This document shows positions 28,325 to 36,787 of a stretch of DNA of 64,000 nucleotides, piece by piece (the stretch's first letter is position 1; each line of letters begins with the position of its first letter). The DNA is from Bacillus sp. AZ43 (GTDB lineage Bacteria; Actinomycetota; Actinomycetes; Mycobacteriales; Geodermatophilaceae). Where the stretch lies: assembly GCA_004570425.1 (NCBI GenBank), contig SPQJ01000010.1, forward strand, positions 1 through 64,000, read 5' to 3'. Below the pieces are notes generated by a model. The model had not been told where the DNA came from. It made no database searches and saw nothing but the letters and a program-made list of their open reading frames with translations. The position numbers were made by a program, and so were the translations under genes.

Positions 28325-29151
28325 GCGAGTCAGTCGTCTACGGCGGGCAGTCCTCGGCCCGGGTGCGCATCCACCACCTGCAGCAGGCCAAGGAGCGGGG
28401 CGAGAAGTGGGCGATGCTCACCGCCTACGACACCTACAGCGCCGCGATCTTCGAGGAGGCCGGCATCCCGGTGATGCTGGTGGGCGACTCGTCGGGCAAC
28501 GTCGTCCTCGGCCACTCCTCCACGGTGCCGGTGACCGTGGACGACATCCTGCTCATGACCAAGGCGGTCACCCGATCCACGACGCGGGCGCTGATCGTGG
28601 CCGACCTGCCCTTCGGCAGCTACGAGTCCGGCCCGCAGCAGGCCTTCGGCACCGCCGTCCGGATGATGAAGGAGGGCGGCGCCCAGGCGGTCAAGCTCGA
28701 GGGCGGCGTCCGGGTGGCACCGCAGATCAAGCTGCTGAACGACGCCGGCATCCCCGTGATGGCGCACATCGGCTTCACGCCGCAGAGCGAGCACGCCCTC
28801 GGCGGCTACCGCGTACAGGGCCGCGGGGCCGGCGCCGAGCAGCTGCTCGCCGACGCGCACGCCGTCCAGGAGGCCGGTGCCTTCGCCGTCGTCCTGGAGA
28901 TGGTGCCGGCCGCGATCGCCGGGCAGGTGACCAAGGAGCTGGCCATCCCCACCATCGGCATCGGCGCCGGGGTGGACTGCGACGCCCAGGTGCTGGTCTG
29001 GCCGGACATGGCCGGGCTCAACGGCGGCCGGGTACCGAAGTTCGTGAAGAAGTACGCCGACCTGCGGGCCGAGCTGCTGCGGGCGGCCAAGGAGTTCGCC
29101 GACGACGTGCACGGCGGCGTCTTCCCCGGGCCGGAGCACTCCTTCGACTGA
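28321..29151 (+). CDS. panB: 3-methyl-2-oxobutanoate hydroxymethyltransferase
   Basis: 276 residues. Transfers a hydroxymethyl group from methylene-tetrahydrofolate to 2-oxoisovalerate, first step to pantothenate. Family motifs: [21 protein letters not shown] (metal Asp), [13 protein letters not shown] and HIGFTPQS, with the catalytic Glu in LEMVP. The ATG overlaps the nadE stop by 4 nt, so NAD+ and CoA precursor genes are coupled in one operon. Confidence 0.96.
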   Translation: MSESVVYGGQSSARVRIHHLQQAKERGEKWAMLTAYDTYSAAIFEEAGIPVMLVGDSSGNVVLGHSSTVPVTVDDILLMTKAVTRSTTRALIVADLPFGSYESGPQQAFGTAVRMMKEGGAQAVKLEGGVRVAPQIKLLNDAGIPVMAHIGFTPQSEHALGGYRVQGRGAGAEQLLADAHAVQEAGAFAVVLEMVPAAIAGQVTKELAIPTIGIGAGVDCDAQVLVWPDMAGLNGGRVPKFVKKYADLRAELLRAAKEFADDVHGGVFPGPEHSFD

Positions 29152-29176
29152 CCGCCCACTCCGGGAGCCTGCCCGG

Positions 29177-29539
29177 TCAGGGAACGGCAGGCGTCCGCGC
29201 ACGCCGAGCGGCGAGGACGCCGTAGCCGACGGCGTTCGGCAGGATCGCGGCGACGAGGATCCCCACCTGCGTGGACGTCTGCTCGATCGGGAAGCCCAGC
29301 GGCGACGTGACGTAGTGCCCGATGAACCCACCGCGGTAGCCGGGCTCGCCCGCGCTCTCCCTCAGCGCCAGCTCCCACGTGGTCAACGGGCAGTCGGAGC
29401 CGGTCAGGTACAGCGCGAGGATGGCGAGGCCAACGTGCAGCCGGAGCAGGCGAGGCCACCGCAACCCCAGCAGCGCGCCGGTCAGCATGAACAGCACGAT
29501 GACCGCGTGCAGGACGGCCACCGCGTTCGCGAGCAGCAC
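29177..29539 (-). CDS. DUF2784 family membrane protein
   Basis: 120 residues with four hydrophobic segments. DUF2784 features are present: an N-terminal LLHxxxVLFMLTG-like helix, the conserved CPLTTWE after the second helix and GGFIGHY before the third. Function is unknown. Convergent with panB (25 nt). GTG start with no clear Shine-Dalgarno. Confidence 0.85.
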   Translation of the reverse strand: MLLANAVAVLHAVIVLFMLTGALLGLRWPRLLRLHVGLAILALYLTGSDCPLTTWELALRESAGEPGYRGGFIGHYVTSPLGFPIEQTSTQVGILVAAILPNAVGYGVLAARRARTPAVP

Positions 29540-29561
29540 GCCCGCAGTGTCGCACCGTCAG

Positions 29562-30257
29562 CTAGACGTCGGTGACCTTGATGCCGGCGTGCACCTTGTA
29601 GCGGCGGTTGACCGACACGAGGTTGACCGTCAGCGCCTCGACCTGGCGGGCGTTGCGCAGCCGGCCGGCGTAGATCCCGCGCATGCCGGGCAGCCGCCCG
29701 GCGAGCGCCTGCACCGTGTCCATCGACGCCCGGTCGTCGCCGACCACCATCACGTCGCCCTCGAGGGTGGGCTTGGAGAGGTCCTCGAGCAGGACGGCGG
29801 AGAGGTGGTGGAACGCCCCGACGACGTGGCTGTCGGGCAGCAGCGCCGCGGCCTGCTGGGCGACGCTGCCCTCCTCGACGTCGAGCACGTAGGCGCCGAG
29901 CTCGTCGAACCCCATGGGGACGACGCAGTCGACGACGATCTTCCCGGCCAGGGGCGCCGCCAGCTCGGCCAGCGTCGCCGCGTGCCCGGCGTACGGGACG
30001 GCGACGATGACCAGGTCCGCGGCGCCGGCGACGTCGACGTTGGAGCCGCCCTGAACCGACACCTCGGTGCCGGCAGCGGCGGCCGTGGCGCGGGCGGCCA
30101 CCTCGGCAGCGACCTCCGACGCCCGCTCGGCGTCACGGCTGCCCAGCAGCACCCGCTGACCGGCCGCCGCGAGCCGGACGGCGAGCCCGCGGCCCTGCGG
30201 CCCGGTGCCACCCAGCACCCCGACGACCAGCTCCTCGACCGCTCGACCGTCCGTCAC
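29562..30257 (-). CDS. npdG: NADPH-dependent F420 reductase
   Basis: 231 residues, F420:NADP oxidoreductase family. The N-terminal Rossmann motif GGTGPQGRGLA binds NADPH; HHLS and the C-terminal LV.VNRRYK region match the F420 side. It exchanges hydride between NADPH and the deazaflavin F420, feeding F420-dependent enzymes of actinobacteria. The GTG at 30257 has AAGGAGG 5 nt upstream; frames further 5' lack it. Confidence 0.9.
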   Translation of the reverse strand: MTDGRAVEELVVGVLGGTGPQGRGLAVRLAAAGQRVLLGSRDAERASEVAAEVAARATAAAAGTEVSVQGGSNVDVAGAADLVIVAVPYAGHAATLAELAAPLAGKIVVDCVVPMGFDELGAYVLDVEEGSVAQQAAALLPDSHVVGAFHHLSAVLLEDLSKPTLEGDVMVVGDDRASMDTVQALAGRLPGMRGIYAGRLRNARQVEALTVNLVSVNRRYKVHAGIKVTDV

Positions 30258-30329
30258 GCCGCCTCCTTCACCGGTGCCGGACGACCCGGCCCTCGGCACC
30301 GATTCTGCCGGGGCGGTCCCGGCGGACCG

Positions 30330-30512
30330 TCAGTCGCCCTCCCAGGCGCGGTCCTCGGCCGTGAGCCGCTGCTCGCGCTCGGCGACCGACTGCACGGCGC
30401 GCTCGGCCTCCTCGCGGGTCTCGTACGGGCCCAGCCGGTGCCGCTCCGCGCAGCCGTCACGCGGCTCGACGGTGTGGTGCTTGAGACAGAAGAACCAGGG
30501 TCCCCCGGCCAT
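30330..30512 (-). CDS. Small conserved actinobacterial protein
   Basis: 60 residues, soluble. It holds WFFCLKHHTVEPRDGC near the start (two Cys, two His) and a YETREEAERAV helix. Similar short proteins with this Cys/His start are common in actinobacteria but have no assigned role; metal binding is possible from the CxxHH and Cys residues. AAGGAGG lies 6 nt before the ATG at 30512. Confidence 0.75.
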   Translation of the reverse strand: MAGGPWFFCLKHHTVEPRDGCAERHRLGPYETREEAERAVQSVAEREQRLTAEDRAWEGD

Positions 30513-30572
30513 CCGCAGCCTCCTTCGGTCGCTCGTCGCGCCCCAGCCTCCCACCCGGCCGATCGGCCCGCT

Positions 30573-31046
30573 TCAGCCGTCGACCATGACCTGGTCGTGC
30601 CGGGCGTAGAACGCGGTCATCTCCTCCGGGGTGAGCGTGCGACCGCTGCGGCGCAGCTCGGCCATCTCCAGGAAGAAGTTCTCCCGCGCGATGCCCGGCG
30701 CGAACAGGATGAGGAACGTCGCCCACTCGTCGCCGTCGTTGCGGAAGCCGTGCGCGCCGCCCTCGTGCACGAGGGCGAAGTCGCCCGGGCCGAACGGGTC
30801 CCACGAGCCCGCGTGGTAGACGGTCAGCTCGCCGGACAGGACGTAGAACGACTCGGAGAACGTCCGGTGGTAGTGCGGCATCGCGCCGGGGCTGTGCGGC
30901 CCCACGTGGTACTCCACCAAGCCGTAGCGTCCCGCCGTCACCGACCCCGGGGCCACCATGCGCAGCTTGCTGGTCGACCCGTTGGAGACCAGCGGGTGCT
31001 CGGCCTGGGTGCGGACGTCGACGAGCGCGGGATCCAGGTGCGTCAT
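30573..31046 (-). CDS. Cupin domain protein
   Basis: 157 residues. A single cupin barrel with the first metal motif HYHRTFSESFYVLSGE and the second motif GDFALVHEGGAHGFRN. Metal-binding His, His, Glu and His are all present. It could be a dioxygenase-like enzyme or a small-molecule sensor; nothing decides. ATG at 31046. Confidence 0.85.
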   Translation of the reverse strand: MTHLDPALVDVRTQAEHPLVSNGSTSKLRMVAPGSVTAGRYGLVEYHVGPHSPGAMPHYHRTFSESFYVLSGELTVYHAGSWDPFGPGDFALVHEGGAHGFRNDGDEWATFLILFAPGIARENFFLEMAELRRSGRTLTPEEMTAFYARHDQVMVDG

Positions 31047-31156
31047 GCCGTCACCCTGGCAGTCCGCCGCGGCCGCGGGCACCCGTCCGGCTCCCGTAGT
31101 CGGAAAGGACGCAGCGACACAGATACAGAACGTCCCCGGTACGGCATGCTCCGGTC

Positions 31157-32290
31157 ATGACCGGCCGGTGGCAGTCGGACCCGGACCGCGGCGTCGTCGT
31201 CCCGCCGGCCGCGGCCGTCAGCCGCGGGCCGGAGCACCGCCTGGCCGCCTTCGTGATCGGGGCGATCCTCGCCCTCGGTGCGGCGATGGGTGGGTTGAAC
31301 CTGTTCGTCGACGGCGTGCTCCGCGACGGGCCGGCCCGCTGGGTCTACGCCGCCACGATGGCGCTGCTCTGCCTCCTGGCGGTCCCGCTCGTCCTGCGGC
31401 GGCGGGCCGGGCCGCGGCAGATGTTCGGCCTGGTCCTGCTCGGGGACCTGGTCTACGTGGTCGTCGTGCTGTGCGTCCAGGACCCGATCCGGTACGCCGG
31501 CCCACTCATGCTGCTGTTCCCGGCGATCATCGCGGCCTGGTTCCTCGGCCCGTGGCAGCTGGGCACCCACATGGTCACGACGACCGCCGCCTGCCTGGTC
31601 GGGCTCTGGCCCGGCTACGAGAGCGCCCTGGCCCTGGGCGTACAGGTCGGCGTCAGCGCCGGGACCCTCAACGCCGGCGCGCTCGGCGTCTTCGTGATGC
31701 GCCGCCGTGTCCAGCGGTTGCTGATCGCCACCGAGACCCTCACCCACCTCGACCCGCTGACCGGGCTGTTCAACCGGCGCTTCCTCGTCGAGCAGGCGCC
31801 GCGCATGTGGCGGCAGGCACGGCGCGACGGCAGCCGCGTCGCGGCGCTGGTGCTCGACCTCGACCACTTCAAGCGGCTCAACGACGCCCACGGCCACGCC
31901 GCCGGGGACGCCGTGCTGCGCGCGGTGGCCGCGTCGCTGGCGGCCGCCGTCCGGCCCAGCGACGTCCTCGCCCGGACCGGCGGTGAGGAACTGGTGGTGC
32001 TGGGACTCGTGAGCGACATCGACGAGGCAGCCCACCTCGCCGAGCGGCTGCGGGCAGCCGTGGCCGCGAGCGGCACCGCCGACGGCCACCGGGTCACGGC
32101 TTCCGTGGGGGTCGGGCTGGTGCGGCCGGCCCACGGGGAGGATCCCGCCGACGAACTGTGGCGGTTGGTCGACCGGGCCGACGCCGCCATGTACGAGGCC
32201 AAGCAGCAGGGTCGCGACCGGGTCGTCGTCCCCGGCGTGCCGGCGGCCCGGCGGCCCCTCCCGACGGAGCTGCCCCTCACCGCCTGCTGA
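31157..32290 (+). CDS. Membrane-bound diguanylate cyclase (GGDEF)
   Basis: 377 residues. Five to six membrane helices (residues 30-190) form an uncharacterised sensor, followed by a GGDEF domain starting at LTHLDPLTGLFNRR. The active-site loop reads GGEEL, a functional variant. Five residues before it is RPSD, an intact RxxD inhibitory site, so product inhibition by c-di-GMP is expected. No EAL domain. CATGCT lies 6 nt before the ATG, a possible leaderless promoter. Confidence 0.93.
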   Translation: MTGRWQSDPDRGVVVPPAAAVSRGPEHRLAAFVIGAILALGAAMGGLNLFVDGVLRDGPARWVYAATMALLCLLAVPLVLRRRAGPRQMFGLVLLGDLVYVVVVLCVQDPIRYAGPLMLLFPAIIAAWFLGPWQLGTHMVTTTAACLVGLWPGYESALALGVQVGVSAGTLNAGALGVFVMRRRVQRLLIATETLTHLDPLTGLFNRRFLVEQAPRMWRQARRDGSRVAALVLDLDHFKRLNDAHGHAAGDAVLRAVAASLAAAVRPSDVLARTGGEELVVLGLVSDIDEAAHLAERLRAAVAASGTADGHRVTASVGVGLVRPAHGEDPADELWRLVDRADAAMYEAKQQGRDRVVVPGVPAARRPLPTELPLTAC

Positions 32291-32345
32291 GCGGCCACCG
32301 TCGGCTCGACCGGTGGACCGGCCCCGGATCTGCTTCGCTGTCCGC

Positions 32346-33656
32346 ATGAGGCTGGTGGCTCCCGACCCCACCCGCACGGTCCCGCTGCCGTTGCGCGAGC
32401 AGGCCGACGTCCGTGACCGCTGGCTCACCCAGCGCCTGCTCGACCTGCTGCCCGGACTCATGGACCGCGCCGGGATCGACCTGTGGCTCGTCGTCGGCCG
32501 CGAGGGCAACGAGGACCCGGTGCTGGCCACCCTGCTGCCGGCGACCTGGCTGTCGGCCCGGCGGCGCACGATGCTCGTGCTGCACCGCAGCGACGACGGC
32601 GTCACCGCATCCGCCGTCTCGCGGTACCCGGTCGGCCAGTTCCTGCCCGCCTGGTCCCCCGACGACGCTGCGGGATGCGACGACGACGAGTCCCAGTGGG
32701 CCGCGGTGCGGCGCATCGTCGAGCAGGCCGCCCCGCGCCGCATCGGCATCGACGTCTCCGACACCTTCGCGCTGGCCGACGGGCTGTCGCAGAGCGAGCA
32801 CCGGCGGCTGGTCGAGGCGCTCGGTCCGTACGCGGACCGGCTCGTGCCCGCCGAGGAGCTGGCGGTGGGCTGGCTGGAGACGCGGCTGCCCGACGAGATC
32901 CGTGCGCTCCACGCCCTCAACGCGCTCGTCCACGAGGTCGTCGACGAGGCCTACTCCCCCGCCGTGGTCGAGGTGGGGACCACGACCGCGCTGGACCTGG
33001 CCTGGTGGATCCGGCAGCGGTTCCACGACCTGGGCGTCGAACCGTGGTTCCAGCCGAGCGTCTCGCTGCAGCGGGCCGGGGTGCCCCTGGTCGAGGAGCG
33101 CGGCGCCCTGCTGCCGGCCGTGCCGTTCGACGCGGTGATCGAGCCGGGCGATCTCGTGCACTGCGACGTCGGGCTGACCAGCCTCGGGCTGCGCACCGAC
33201 ACGCAGCGCAACGGCTACGTGCTGCGCCCCGGCGAGACCGACGCCCCGGCCGGCCTGCGGGCGGCCCTGCACGTGGGCAACCGGATGCAGGACCTGACGA
33301 CGGCGGAGCTGGCGGTGGGCCGGACGGGCAACGACGTGCTCGCGGCCGCCCGCGCCGCCGCCTCCGCCGAGGGCATCGACGCCGACGTCTACTCCCACCC
33401 GGTCGGCTTCCACGGGCACGGAGCCGGACCGGCGATCGGTCTGTGGGACCAGCAGGGCGGGGTGCCCGGCGCCGGCGACTACCCCGTGCACCCCGACACC
33501 GTCTACGCCCTCGAGCTCGCCGTCCGGCGACCGGTGCCGGAGTGGGGTGGGCAGTGCGTCCGGATGGCGCTCGAGCAGGGCATCGCCCTCACCGAGGACG
33601 GCGTCGAGTACCTCGGCGGCCGGCAGACCGAGCTCGTCCTCATCCCGGCCGGCTGA
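32346..33656 (+). CDS. M24 family metallopeptidase (creatinase/aminopeptidase P fold)
   Basis: 436 residues. An N-terminal creatinase-like domain (WLVVGREGNEDPVLATLLPA) is followed by a pita-bread domain. The metal ligands can be followed: Asp in LVHCDVGL, Asp in RTDTQRN, His in HGHGAGP and Glu in ALELAV, with a final Glu in TEDGVEYL. Substrate is likely a proline-containing peptide but is not proven. The ATG at 32346 is preferred over an in-frame codon 33 nt upstream, which adds a non-conserved leader. Confidence 0.88.
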   Translation: MRLVAPDPTRTVPLPLREQADVRDRWLTQRLLDLLPGLMDRAGIDLWLVVGREGNEDPVLATLLPATWLSARRRTMLVLHRSDDGVTASAVSRYPVGQFLPAWSPDDAAGCDDDESQWAAVRRIVEQAAPRRIGIDVSDTFALADGLSQSEHRRLVEALGPYADRLVPAEELAVGWLETRLPDEIRALHALNALVHEVVDEAYSPAVVEVGTTTALDLAWWIRQRFHDLGVEPWFQPSVSLQRAGVPLVEERGALLPAVPFDAVIEPGDLVHCDVGLTSLGLRTDTQRNGYVLRPGETDAPAGLRAALHVGNRMQDLTTAELAVGRTGNDVLAAARAAASAEGIDADVYSHPVGFHGHGAGPAIGLWDQQGGVPGAGDYPVHPDTVYALELAVRRPVPEWGGQCVRMALEQGIALTEDGVEYLGGRQTELVLIPAG

Positions 33657-33685
33657 GCCCGGAGGCGGTTGCCGCCACCGGGCTC
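33655..33685. terminator. Hairpin between convergent M24 and chaB genes
   Basis: Arms 33655-33662 with 33678-33685 plus inner 33664-33668 with 33672-33676 pair into one long stem interrupted by a single A/A mismatch, loop of 3 nt. Confidence 0.7.
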
Positions 33686-33692
33686 GGCGGGA

Positions 33693-34121
33693 TCACTTCT
33701 TGCGGGCGTCGGCCGTCTTCCTGGTGTTCGCCTTCTGGATGGCGTCGACCAGTTCCTTCTTCTTCATCTTCGAGCGGCCGCTGATGTCGAGCTTCTTCGC
33801 CAGCTTCACCAGGTGGTCCTTGGACGCATTGGCGTCGACGCCGCCCTTGGTCTTCTTGTTCGTGCCGCGGCCGCCCTTGGCCTGCTCGTCGGAGGGGCCC
33901 TTCTTGCCGCCGGCCTTCTTCTCCCAGTGGTCGCCGACCTTCTCGAAGCTGTGCTTCACCGCGGCCCACGCGACCTGGTTGGCGCGCTTCTCGTCGCCGT
34001 ACTCCTCGGCGGCGGAGTCGTGCGCCTTCGCGAAGGTCCGCTGGGCCTTCTTCGGCGAGCGCTTCAGGGTGCTGGGCAGCTCCGACAGCTTGGCGGAGCC
34101 GCTCTTCGACGTCTTCGGCAT
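33693..34121 (-). CDS. ChaB family protein with Rho_N/SAP-like tail
   Basis: 142 residues, highly basic. The ChaB domain (about residues 10-70) contains LPSTLKRSPKKAQRTFAKAHDSA and WAAVKHSFEKVGDHW. A Lys-rich linker leads to a C-terminal helix-extended-helix (residues 100-130, SKDHLVKLAKKLDISGRSKMKKKELVDAI) of the kind found in Rho_N/SAP nucleic-acid binding. ChaB was first linked to cation transport in E. coli, but this fusion suggests a DNA- or RNA-associated stress protein. GAGGAG lies 7 nt before the ATG. Confidence 0.88.
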   Translation of the reverse strand: MPKTSKSGSAKLSELPSTLKRSPKKAQRTFAKAHDSAAEEYGDEKRANQVAWAAVKHSFEKVGDHWEKKAGGKKGPSDEQAKGGRGTNKKTKGGVDANASKDHLVKLAKKLDISGRSKMKKKELVDAIQKANTRKTADARKK

Positions 34122-34193
34122 GGCCGTGCTCCTCTCGGATCGTTGCGGCGCTCCTACCCCGGGACCGGGACAAGATCACATCGGCGGCAGGTG

Positions 34194-34577
34194 TCACCCG
34201 TCCAGGTAACCCGTCCAGTGCCGCCGTTCGTCGTCGGTGAGCGCGCGGCTGGCGTCGGCCTCGAAGTCGAACATCACCAGGACGACGTCGGCGCGGATGG
34301 CCACCTCGCCGTCCTGGACCAGCTCCTGCCGGACCGTCACCGACTTGGTGCCGAGCCGGAGCGCCCAGCTGGAGACCGTGAGTCGTTCGCCGACCCGGTA
34401 GTAGAGCTGGCGCAGGTAGTCGACCTCCAGCCGGGCGAGGATCATCCCCCCGCCCGGCCGGCCGTCGTTCATGGCGAGACGTGCGTCCTCCAGGAGGGCG
34501 AGCGCCCGCGCGTGGTTGACGTGCCCGAGCATGTCGGGATCGGACCAGCGGAGCTGGACCTCGTGCTCGTGCCGCAC
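34194..34577 (-). CDS. Acyl-CoA thioesterase, 4HBT hotdog fold
   Basis: 127 residues. The hotdog signature WSDPDMLGHVNHARAL holds the catalytic Asp and the GHVNH turn of 4-hydroxybenzoyl-CoA-type thioesterases. Length is normal. It starts 2 nt after the stop of the preceding small gene, so it is the last gene of the operon that begins at 36253. Substrate chain is unknown. Confidence 0.88.
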   Translation of the reverse strand: MRHEHEVQLRWSDPDMLGHVNHARALALLEDARLAMNDGRPGGGMILARLEVDYLRQLYYRVGERLTVSSWALRLGTKSVTVRQELVQDGEVAIRADVVLVMFDFEADASRALTDDERRHWTGYLDG

Positions 34578-34579
34578 GC

Positions 34580-34831
34580 TCAGGGCTGGTCGGCGGTCTC
34601 GGCGGACTGCCGGTGCGCACCCTGGGCGTCGTCGGGATCGGCGTGGATGGTGCGCTCCTCGGACTCGGCGAGGATCACCGCCGCCTGGACCTTGGGGTCG
34701 AGGTCGCCGCGCGCCGGGTCGGGGTGCCCCTCGACGGCGACCTCCTCCGGCAGCAGCTGGGCGCGCGTCTCCACGTTCCCCTCGGTGACGTTGGCGATCG
34801 CCTCGGGCGAGGGATCCTTCATCGAGGGCAT
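34580..34831 (-). CDS. Small acidic hypothetical protein
   Basis: 83 residues, acidic, no membrane segment or known motif; predicted partly disordered. It begins 1 nt after the DUF2795 stop and ends 2 nt before the thioesterase start, so it is a real operon member by position. Two in-frame ATG codons (34831, 34822) are possible. Not recognised. Confidence 0.65.
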   Translation of the reverse strand: MPSMKDPSPEAIANVTEGNVETRAQLLPEEVAVEGHPDPARGDLDPKVQAAVILAESEERTIHADPDDAQGAHRQSAETADQP

Positions 34832-34832
34832 G

Positions 34833-35090
34833 TCAGAACCGCTGCTGCTCGGTGCCCAGGCCGAGCTCCCGGGCGACGTCCTGGACGTTCTCGAACCGGC
34901 GTCCCTCGGGCAGCCGGCGCAGCTGACCGAGGATGTTGTCGGTCGCGTTGCCTTCCTGCGCCTTCGCGATCAGCGTGTCCCGGTCCGCCGGCCACACCTC
35001 CTTGCCCAGGACCTCGGACAGTGCTGCCCGGCGCTCGATGTCGCCCTCGTCGGTGCCGGGTGGGGTGGCGGGCTGGTGCGGGTCGCTCAC
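34833..35090 (-). CDS. DUF2795 domain protein
   Basis: 85 residues. The C-terminal 50 residues fit DUF2795: WPADRDTLIAKAQEGNATDNI followed by LRRLPEGRRFENVQDVARELG, a small helical fold. The N-terminus is polar. GTG start with AAGGAG 10 nt upstream. Function is unknown; it lies between the baeRF gene and a small acidic protein in one tight operon. Confidence 0.82.
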   Translation of the reverse strand: MSDPHQPATPPGTDEGDIERRAALSEVLGKEVWPADRDTLIAKAQEGNATDNILGQLRRLPEGRRFENVQDVARELGLGTEQQRF

Positions 35091-35122
35091 GGGAAACGGA
35101 CTCCTTCGGTCGTGGGGTGGAT

Positions 35123-36253
35123 TCAGGAACCGGAATCGGTGGACGCGTCGGTGTAGCGCAGGACCGCGGCCACGGGCACCTCGTCCGGCATCGCGGAGCG
35201 CGGGACGATGACCACGCCGGCCGCACCGGCGACGGCCGCGGCGAGCAGTGCCCGGTCGGCCGGCACGACCTCGCCGTGCACGCCGAGGGCGTCCATGTCG
35301 TGCTGGTTCACGCCCAGCTCGGCCGGCCCGTTGCCGACCAGCAGCTTGTCGTCGCCGGGGTCGTCGGCGAGCACGAGCGTCTCCACCTGGCCCTTGCGCA
35401 GCGCCTCGACGACCCGCTCGGTGCCGGTGACCGACAGCCCGTGCGCGGCGGCCGCCTCGATCTGCTCCAGCGCCTGGGCCACCTCGCGGGCCTCGTGCTC
35501 GGCGACGAGCTCGGCCATCCGCCGGTCGACCGGCTCGCGGTCGGCGCCGGCGGCCCGGCCGCCCTCGTCCATGGAGACGATCAGGTCCGACCACAGGTCG
35601 CTGGCCCGGTCGGTGAGGATCTGCCGGGCCCGGACGTCGCCGGCCACCAGCACGAACTTCGGCGAGAGCCGACGGACCATCGAGGAGATCTGCGTCGCGA
35701 CCTCCTCGGCGTTGTGGATCCACTTGTTCTCGGCGTTGTGCTGGTAGCGGTGGTGCGCCCAGCCCCCACCCTGGAACTTGCGGATCTGGAACGTGTCCCC
35801 CTTCACCGTCTCCTGCTCGTCGACCTGCCCCGGCATGCCCATGTAGGTGATGTCGGCGCCGGTGCGGTCGGCGAGGACGACGATGTGCGGGATGCGCCCG
35901 GGCAGCTGGCGGAGCACCGGCAGCAGGTCGGGGTGCGCGCCCCACTCGGCGATCTCGCGTGTCGGCGCGTCGGCCAGCGCCTGGTCGAGGACGACGCTGC
36001 CGTCGGCCGCGACCACCAGGGCGCGGCCCTTCAGCGTGCCGGCCTCCCCGCCGTCGTTGCCCTCCAGGAGCCGGGTGCGGAGGGCCTCGACGACCGGCTC
36101 AGGAGCGCCCTGCTCGGTCAGCTTCTCGGCGACCGCGCGCACGCGCAGGTCGAGCTCGGTGTCGGCGTTCTCGGTGGTGTGCGTGACGTCTGCGCAGACG
36201 GTGGCGAAGGGCCCGCTCGCGGCGAAGACGGGCTCCAGGAAGGACACGTCCAT
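35123..36253 (-). CDS. Vms1/Ankzf1 (baeRF2)-type peptidyl-tRNA hydrolase-like protein
   Basis: 376 residues, similar in layout to mycobacterial Rv2629. Bacterial eRF1-like domains follow each other: an N-terminal domain with the VCADVTHTTENAD start, a central domain with HHRYQHNAENKWIHNAEEVATQI, and a C-terminal L7Ae/Pelota-like domain (RVVEALRKGQVETLVLADD). Relatives of eukaryotic Vms1 release nascent chains from stalled ribosomes; bacterial members are only predicted to do so. First gene of a four-gene operon with DUF2795, a small protein and a thioesterase. Confidence 0.85.
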   Translation of the reverse strand: MDVSFLEPVFAASGPFATVCADVTHTTENADTELDLRVRAVAEKLTEQGAPEPVVEALRTRLLEGNDGGEAGTLKGRALVVAADGSVVLDQALADAPTREIAEWGAHPDLLPVLRQLPGRIPHIVVLADRTGADITYMGMPGQVDEQETVKGDTFQIRKFQGGGWAHHRYQHNAENKWIHNAEEVATQISSMVRRLSPKFVLVAGDVRARQILTDRASDLWSDLIVSMDEGGRAAGADREPVDRRMAELVAEHEAREVAQALEQIEAAAAHGLSVTGTERVVEALRKGQVETLVLADDPGDDKLLVGNGPAELGVNQHDMDALGVHGEVVPADRALLAAAVAGAAGVVIVPRSAMPDEVPVAAVLRYTDASTDSGS

Positions 36254-36408
36254 GACTGTGGAGCAACTCCTCGGGTGGGTCGATCAGGTGCCCTGCGCTG
36301 GACACTCTCGCCGTCGCCGCCTACCCACCGACCGTTCGCTCACACCCGGTGTCGGATCGGCAGGACCCGGGTAGGCGGTCGGCGACCGGAACCTGACGAG
36401 GAGGAACC

Positions 36409-36744
36409 ATGACCGAGCGCGACGACCTGCCGCTGCCCGACTACGACCACCTGCCCGTGGGTTCGCTGACCTCCCGGATCCGCACGCTGGGATCGGAGGA
36501 CCTGACGACGCTGCTGGCGTACGAGAAGTCGCACGCCAACCGCATCCAGGTGGTGTCGGCCATGGAGCACCGCCTCTCCGGCCTGACCGACGGCGCACAG
36601 CCCTCCGGGGGCGACCCGGCAGCGGTGGGCGCGGACGCACCCGCCCCGGCGACCGGCGGCTCGAAGGCGTCCGAGGCGACGTCCGGCCCGCCGGTCAACC
36701 CGCCGTCCCAGGGCGACCCCACCAACCCCGCCCAGCCGAGGTGA
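36409..36744 (+). CDS. Conserved actinobacterial protein with short N-terminal domain
   Basis: 111 residues. The first 50 residues (LPDYDHLPVGSLTSRIRTL, then LTTLLAYEKSHANR) form a small helical module that recurs in actinobacterial proteins and that I recall as DUF8129; the rest is a Pro/Gly/Ala-rich disordered tail. GAGGAGG lies 4 nt before the ATG, a strong translation signal. Function unknown. Confidence 0.75.
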   Translation: MTERDDLPLPDYDHLPVGSLTSRIRTLGSEDLTTLLAYEKSHANRIQVVSAMEHRLSGLTDGAQPSGGDPAAVGADAPAPATGGSKASEATSGPPVNPPSQGDPTNPAQPR

Positions 36745-36750
36745 CCTGAC

Positions 36751-36783
36751 GATGCTCCGGGCCGCACCGCGGCCCGGAGCATC
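36751..36783. terminator. Bidirectional terminator between convergent genes
   Basis: A perfect 14-bp stem (36751-36764 with 36770-36783), 5-nt loop, placed between the preceding gene's stop and the stop of tadC; it closes the pilus operon. Confidence 0.8.
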
Positions 36784-36787
36784 CGGC

